In this document: positions 17,577-20,312 of the stretch, in pieces | How positions within the stretch are numbered: position 1 is the stretch's first letter | Layout: the number at the start of each line of letters is the position of its first letter | Assembly: GCA_030646565.1 (NCBI GenBank) | Contig: JAUSLA010000042.1 | Coordinates: 1 to 20,312 of the forward strand | Direction: 5' to 3' | DNA: 20,312 nucleotides | Source: a bacterium | GTDB taxonomy: Bacteria; Patescibacteriota; Minisyncoccia; Minisyncoccales; RBG-13-42-11 | Translations under genes and position numbers: made by a program | Notes under the pieces: generated by a model | What the model was told of the DNA's origin: nothing | The model's input: the letters and a program-made list of their open reading frames with translations, nothing else | The model's database searches: none

Positions 17577-19766
17577 TTATTCCAAGTGAATTCTTTTTTG
17601 AAAGGTTTCTAAATTTTCCCTTAGCAAGGGATATTTTTTTAGTTCGGGGTCTTTTTGTAAAATTTCCTTTGCATCATTTCTCGCTCTTGAAACCAGAATG
17701 GTATCTGAAAGCGAAGCCATAGCTAAATCCGGAATTCCCCATTGCCTTTGTCCCGTAAAATCCCCGGGGCCTCTTATCGCCAAATCTTTTTCCGCCAGCT
17801 CAAAGCCGTTGTCGCAAGTAATAAGCGCTCGCAATCTTCTGTTATAAACAATGCCCGGCGTATCCACAAACAAGAAACAATAAGATTGAAAATCAGAGCG
17901 TCCCACCCTGCCCCGGAACTGGTGGAGCTGGGCCAAGCCGAATTTTTCCGAACCCTCTATCATCATGACCGAGGCGTTGGGGATATCCACTCCGACTTCT
18001 ACAACGGAAGTGGAAACCAAAATATCAATTATTTTTTCCTTGAATTCTGTCATTGCATTTTCCTTTTCCTGCGACTTCATTTTTCCGTGGAGCATGCCAA
18101 TTTTTAAATCAGGAAAAATTTCTTCAGTTAGTTTTTTATATTCCTGTTTTACCGCTTTTACATCCATCCAAGACAAACTTCTTGCGTCTAAAAGGAGGTC
18201 CTGCCCGCCTAAATTCTCCGCAGGAGATTTTGGGGGGTCAATCCTTGGGCAAATAACAAATGCCTGTCTCCCGTCTTTTACCTGTTCTCTTATAAATTCA
18301 TAAGTCGCTTTTTTTTCTTTGGGCTGGATTATTTTTGTAATTATTTTTCTTCTGCCTTTTGGCAATTCATCAATAACCGACAAATCGAGGTTTCCGTAAA
18401 CGGTCAAAGACAGGGTGCGAGGGATAGGGGTGGCAGTCATAGACAAAAGATGCGGGATGAGTTTGGCTTGCTCTCCGGAGCCTCGGCAAAGGCGGGCTCT
18501 TTGTTCCACTCCAAAACGATGCTGTTCATCAATAATAACCAAAGCTAAATTATTAAACTGGACAGGAGTTTTTTGGGGAGTTAAAAGGTCCGTGTCTTGG
18601 ATGATGGCGTGAGTGCCAATCAGTATATCTGCCTCGCCGCCTTTAATTTTTTCCAAGAGTTTTTTTCTTTCGATTTTTTCGTCCCCGTAATAACTTTCTT
18701 TGCCGGTTAACAATCCGATATTTAAATTAAAATTTTTCAGAACTTCATTTATAGTTTTGAAATGTTGTTTTGACAGAATTTCAGTCGGCGCGAGGAAAGC
18801 AGTTTGATGGCCCGCCGCAGCCACGTTTAACGTGGCCATTGCCGCCACAACCGTTTTTCCAGATCCCACATCCCCTTCTAAAAGTCGGTTCATCGGCCGC
18901 GGTTTTTCCAAATCTTTCAATATCTGCCAAGCGGATTTTTTCTGCGCGTCGGTCAGTTTAAATGGCAAGCTTTCTATAAATTTTTTTATTAATTCGATGT
19001 TCATGGGAATTGCCGGCGCTTTTTCTTTTGCCAATTTCATTCTTTCTCTTAAAACAAAAATGGAAAGCTCAAACAATTCTTCAAAAGCAAATCTTTTTTT
19101 GGCTTTTTCTGCTTTTTCCAAAGAATCCGGAAAATGAATCTGCCAGATAGCCTCTCTTATTTGCAGGAGATTATTTTTTTCTTTTATTTTTTCCGGCAAG
19201 CTTTCGGGAATTTCGTTTTTTAATTTTGCCAAAATCGGCTTTATGATAAATCTTAACCAGCGAGAAGACAGCCCCTCTGTCTCGGGGTAAACGGGAATGA
19301 TTCTTCCTATATGGAACGAGTCATATTTTTTTTCATTTTCCGAGGAATCCGCAAACTGGCTGGGGATTTTTTCATAAGCCGGACTGGACAGATATTTTCT
19401 TCCTTTTTTTGCGGACATTTTTCCGGCCAAAAAAACAAAATCACCCTTTTTAAAGGTGTTTATTAAATAGGGTTGATTGAACCAAGTTATCTTTAATGTT
19501 CCAGAATTATCATTTATTAAAGCTTCGGTCAGAACCAGCCGTCTTCTAAAGATGCGGATATTTTTAATATCTGTGATTTTACCCTGCACGCAGACGGTTT
19601 TTCCTTCCTCAACTTGGGATATTGGAATAATATTTGAAAAATCCTCATAGCGGTGAGGAAAGTGAAAGAGCAGATCTTTGACGGTTTTAATATTAAGCCT
19701 TTTGAGCTTATTTTGATAAGCAGGGCCAATTCCGGCAATTTCCTCAATGGGAGTAGATAATTGCAT
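17577..19766 (-). CDS. recG: ATP-dependent DNA helicase RecG
   Basis: 729 aa, about 35-40 longer than E. coli RecG. Order: N-terminal helix-hairpin-like start (IEEIAGIGPAYQNKLKRL), wedge OB-fold (about 50-150), helicase domain 1 with Walker A GDVGSGKT (298-305) and DEQH (413-416), TATPIPRTL, then domain 2 with STSVVEVGVDIPNA and QLHQFRGRVGR. RecG reverses stalled replication forks and migrates Holliday junctions. The start at 19766 is set by the family's N-terminus and because the frame further upstream runs through tRNA-Arg. The ATG is two bases past the tRNA discriminator base, so there is no room for an SD site. Two short extra stretches, CRGSGEQA (427-434) and SPAENLGGQD (514-523), look repeat-derived; the second is encoded by a hairpin (TCCTGC/GCAGGA, 18199-18225). 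Confidence 0.95.
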   Translation of the reverse strand: MQLSTPIEEIAGIGPAYQNKLKRLNIKTVKDLLFHFPHRYEDFSNIIPISQVEEGKTVCVQGKITDIKNIRIFRRRLVLTEALINDNSGTLKITWFNQPYLINTFKKGDFVFLAGKMSAKKGRKYLSSPAYEKIPSQFADSSENEKKYDSFHIGRIIPVYPETEGLSSRWLRFIIKPILAKLKNEIPESLPEKIKEKNNLLQIREAIWQIHFPDSLEKAEKAKKRFAFEELFELSIFVLRERMKLAKEKAPAIPMNIELIKKFIESLPFKLTDAQKKSAWQILKDLEKPRPMNRLLEGDVGSGKTVVAAMATLNVAAAGHQTAFLAPTEILSKQHFKTINEVLKNFNLNIGLLTGKESYYGDEKIERKKLLEKIKGGEADILIGTHAIIQDTDLLTPQKTPVQFNNLALVIIDEQHRFGVEQRARLCRGSGEQAKLIPHLLSMTATPIPRTLSLTVYGNLDLSVIDELPKGRRKIITKIIQPKEKKATYEFIREQVKDGRQAFVICPRIDPPKSPAENLGGQDLLLDARSLSWMDVKAVKQEYKKLTEEIFPDLKIGMLHGKMKSQEKENAMTEFKEKIIDILVSTSVVEVGVDIPNASVMMIEGSEKFGLAQLHQFRGRVGRSDFQSYCFLFVDTPGIVYNRRLRALITCDNGFELAEKDLAIRGPGDFTGQRQWGIPDLAMASLSDTILVSRARNDAKEILQKDPELKKYPLLRENLETFQKRIHLE

Positions 19767-19767
19767 G

Positions 19768-19840
19768 TGCCCTCGGCAGGAATCGAACCTGCAGTCTCCA
19801 GATCCGCAATCTAGCATTTTGTCCATTAAACTACGAGGGC
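19768..19840 (-). tRNA. tRNA-Arg (GCG)
   Basis: 73 nt on the minus strand. Acceptor GCCCTCG/CGAGGGC, discriminator A; anticodon stem CTAGA/TCTGG, loop TTGCGGA, anticodon GCG (reads CGC/CGU); T arm GCAGGTTCGATTCCTGC. A G34 instead of the usual A/I34 for this codon box is unusual. No CCA is encoded; the next bases are C then the recG ATG. Confidence 0.9.
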
Positions 19841-19912
19841 TCTATACAAAATTTCCAAAAGAAATTTTATCGAGCTCGACGTAAATTATCTGAAATAATT
19901 TACGTACAGAGC
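19838..19912. repeat. Family-2 palindromic element, copy 3, joined to tRNA-Arg
   Basis: Starts GGCTCTATACAAAATTTCC, has the central ATCGAGCTCGAC, and ends TTTACGTACAGAGC. Hairpins AAATTTC/GAAATTT and GTAAATTAT/ATAATTTAC. The first three bases are also the 5' end of tRNA-Arg on the minus strand. Confidence 0.75.
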
Positions 19913-19952
19913 ATTCTATCTAAAGTTTATCATAAAATTCATAATTTTCCAA

Positions 19953-19980
19953 TTGACGAATTGATTTTTCTTGGTAGAAT
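19953..19980 (+). promoter_or_regulatory. Promoter of tRNA-Ser (and the downstream gene)
   Basis: TTGACG (19953-19958), a 16-bp spacer, TAGAAT (19975-19980). The predicted start lies a few bases before the tRNA. Confidence 0.65.
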
Positions 19981-19990
19981 AAAGCTATTA

Positions 19991-20077
19991 GAAGAGGTGG
20001 CTGAGCGGCTGAAAGCGATACCGTGCTAAGGTATTGGGGGAGCAATCCCCTCGTGGGTTCGAATCCCACCCTCTTCG
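19991..20077 (+). tRNA. tRNA-Ser (GCU)
   Basis: 87 nt. Acceptor GAAGAGG/CCTCTTC with discriminator G; anticodon stem ATACC/GGTAT with loop GTGCTAA, anticodon GCU (reads AGC/AGU); long variable arm GGGGGAGCAATCCCCTC; T arm GTGGGTTCGAATCCCAC. No CCA encoded. Confidence 0.95.
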
Positions 20078-20097
20078 CTTCGTTTTACAGAAGTTTT

Positions 20098-20312
20098 ATG
20101 CACATCCGTTTTTATTTTCAAAAAATCGGCAAAACAGACAAGGAGCAGCTGGAAAAATATTTTAAAGATAAAAAATTGGCTCGCTTGACTAAACTTCTCC
20201 AGCACGGCAATTTAGAATTGGCTAAGTTTGTTTTAAACGCAAAATACCATTCTCGCCACAATATTTTTTTGGTGAGATTGGGTTTGCAAGTTATTAATAA
20301 AGATTTGGAAGC
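20098..20312 (+). CDS. HPF/RaiA-like ribosome-associated protein, N-terminal fragment
   Basis: 71 codons from the ATG at 20098 to the window edge. It starts MHIRFYFQKIGKTDKEQLEKYF, then KKLARLTKLLQ, then two strand-like stretches (LELAKFVLNAKYHS and HNIFLVRLGLQVI). The strand-helix-strand-strand order and the 'Y/KL..L' helix fit the S30AE (hibernation promoting factor) domain, which binds the decoding site of idle ribosomes. Similarity is judged by eye and the C-terminal part is missing, so this is a moderate call. It lies 20 bases after tRNA-Ser and probably shares its transcript; a small CTTC/GAAG hairpin sits in the gap and no SD site is seen. Confidence 0.55.
   Translation, partial: MHIRFYFQKIGKTDKEQLEKYFKDKKLARLTKLLQHGNLELAKFVLNAKYHSRHNIFLVRLGLQVINKDLE

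Noticed and set aside
19767..19826. Longer start for RecG
   Set aside because: It would be encoded inside tRNA-Arg; the RecG family start is MQLSTPIEEIAGIGP.

Overview
The window looks like chromosomal DNA from a Candidate Phyla Radiation (Patescibacteria, probably Parcubacteria-like) bacterium. The reasons are low GC outside one gene, short forms of informational genes (a four-domain S1 protein, a ValS that ends at the anticodon-binding domain), two small proteins of the type IV secretion pilin-like family common in these genomes, tRNA genes without encoded CCA, and many genes without a Shine-Dalgarno sequence. TGA acts as a stop (first pilin gene), so there is no sign of UGA recoding. The lineage is inferred from gene content and composition only.

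Layout. 1-155: 5' end of ftsH (minus). 455-1864: an unrecognised 469-aa gene of clearly higher GC (minus), with its own consensus promoter and ribosome binding site. 2184-3915: a NYN-domain nuclease and an S1-type protein (minus). 3939-9534: a plus-strand group of a metallo-beta-lactamase-fold protein, a small membrane protein and gyrA; gyrA carries two inteins only 39 bp apart at the catalytic tyrosine. 9617-11163: a SAM methyltransferase and two pilin-like membrane proteins (plus), then a strong terminator and tRNA-Leu(UAG). 11518-16772: a small heat-shock protein, a PrsW-type membrane protease, valS and tsaD (all minus). 16883-17571: tRNA-Glu(UUC), a decayed copy of the recG 3' end, and a hicBA toxin-antitoxin pair (plus). 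17577-19840: recG immediately behind tRNA-Arg(GCG) (minus). 19991-20312: tRNA-Ser(GCU) and the start of a ribosome-hibernation-factor-like gene (plus).

The most striking feature is the repeat content. About 18 copies of a ~54-bp double-hairpin element ('family 1') are spread through the window: stem 1 is typically GTCCCGC/GCGGGAC, stem 2 is typically GATGAGGAC/GTCCTCATC, and copies end in GCC(TA). The stems differ between copies but stay complementary. Copies abut stop codons, sit in tandem, are inserted into one another, and lie in frame inside coding genes: three in tsaD and one in valS, the latter flanked by a 22-bp duplication. This resembles Rickettsia palindromic elements in behaviour but not in sequence. 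A second, ~74-bp palindromic family occurs three times, two of them fused exactly to the 5' ends of tRNA genes. Two arrays of 8-bp repeats that reverse orientation mid-way (AACAT-N3, then ATGTT-N3) lie immediately before two plus-strand genes. There is also a 79-bp inverted-repeat element with a 5-bp target duplication.

Several minus-strand genes (rpsA-like, tsaD, valS) and hicB have a -10 box only 8-11 bases before the ATG, and recG starts one base after a tRNA. Leaderless translation is therefore probably common here, while the 469-aa gene and the NYN gene keep conventional leaders with SD sites.
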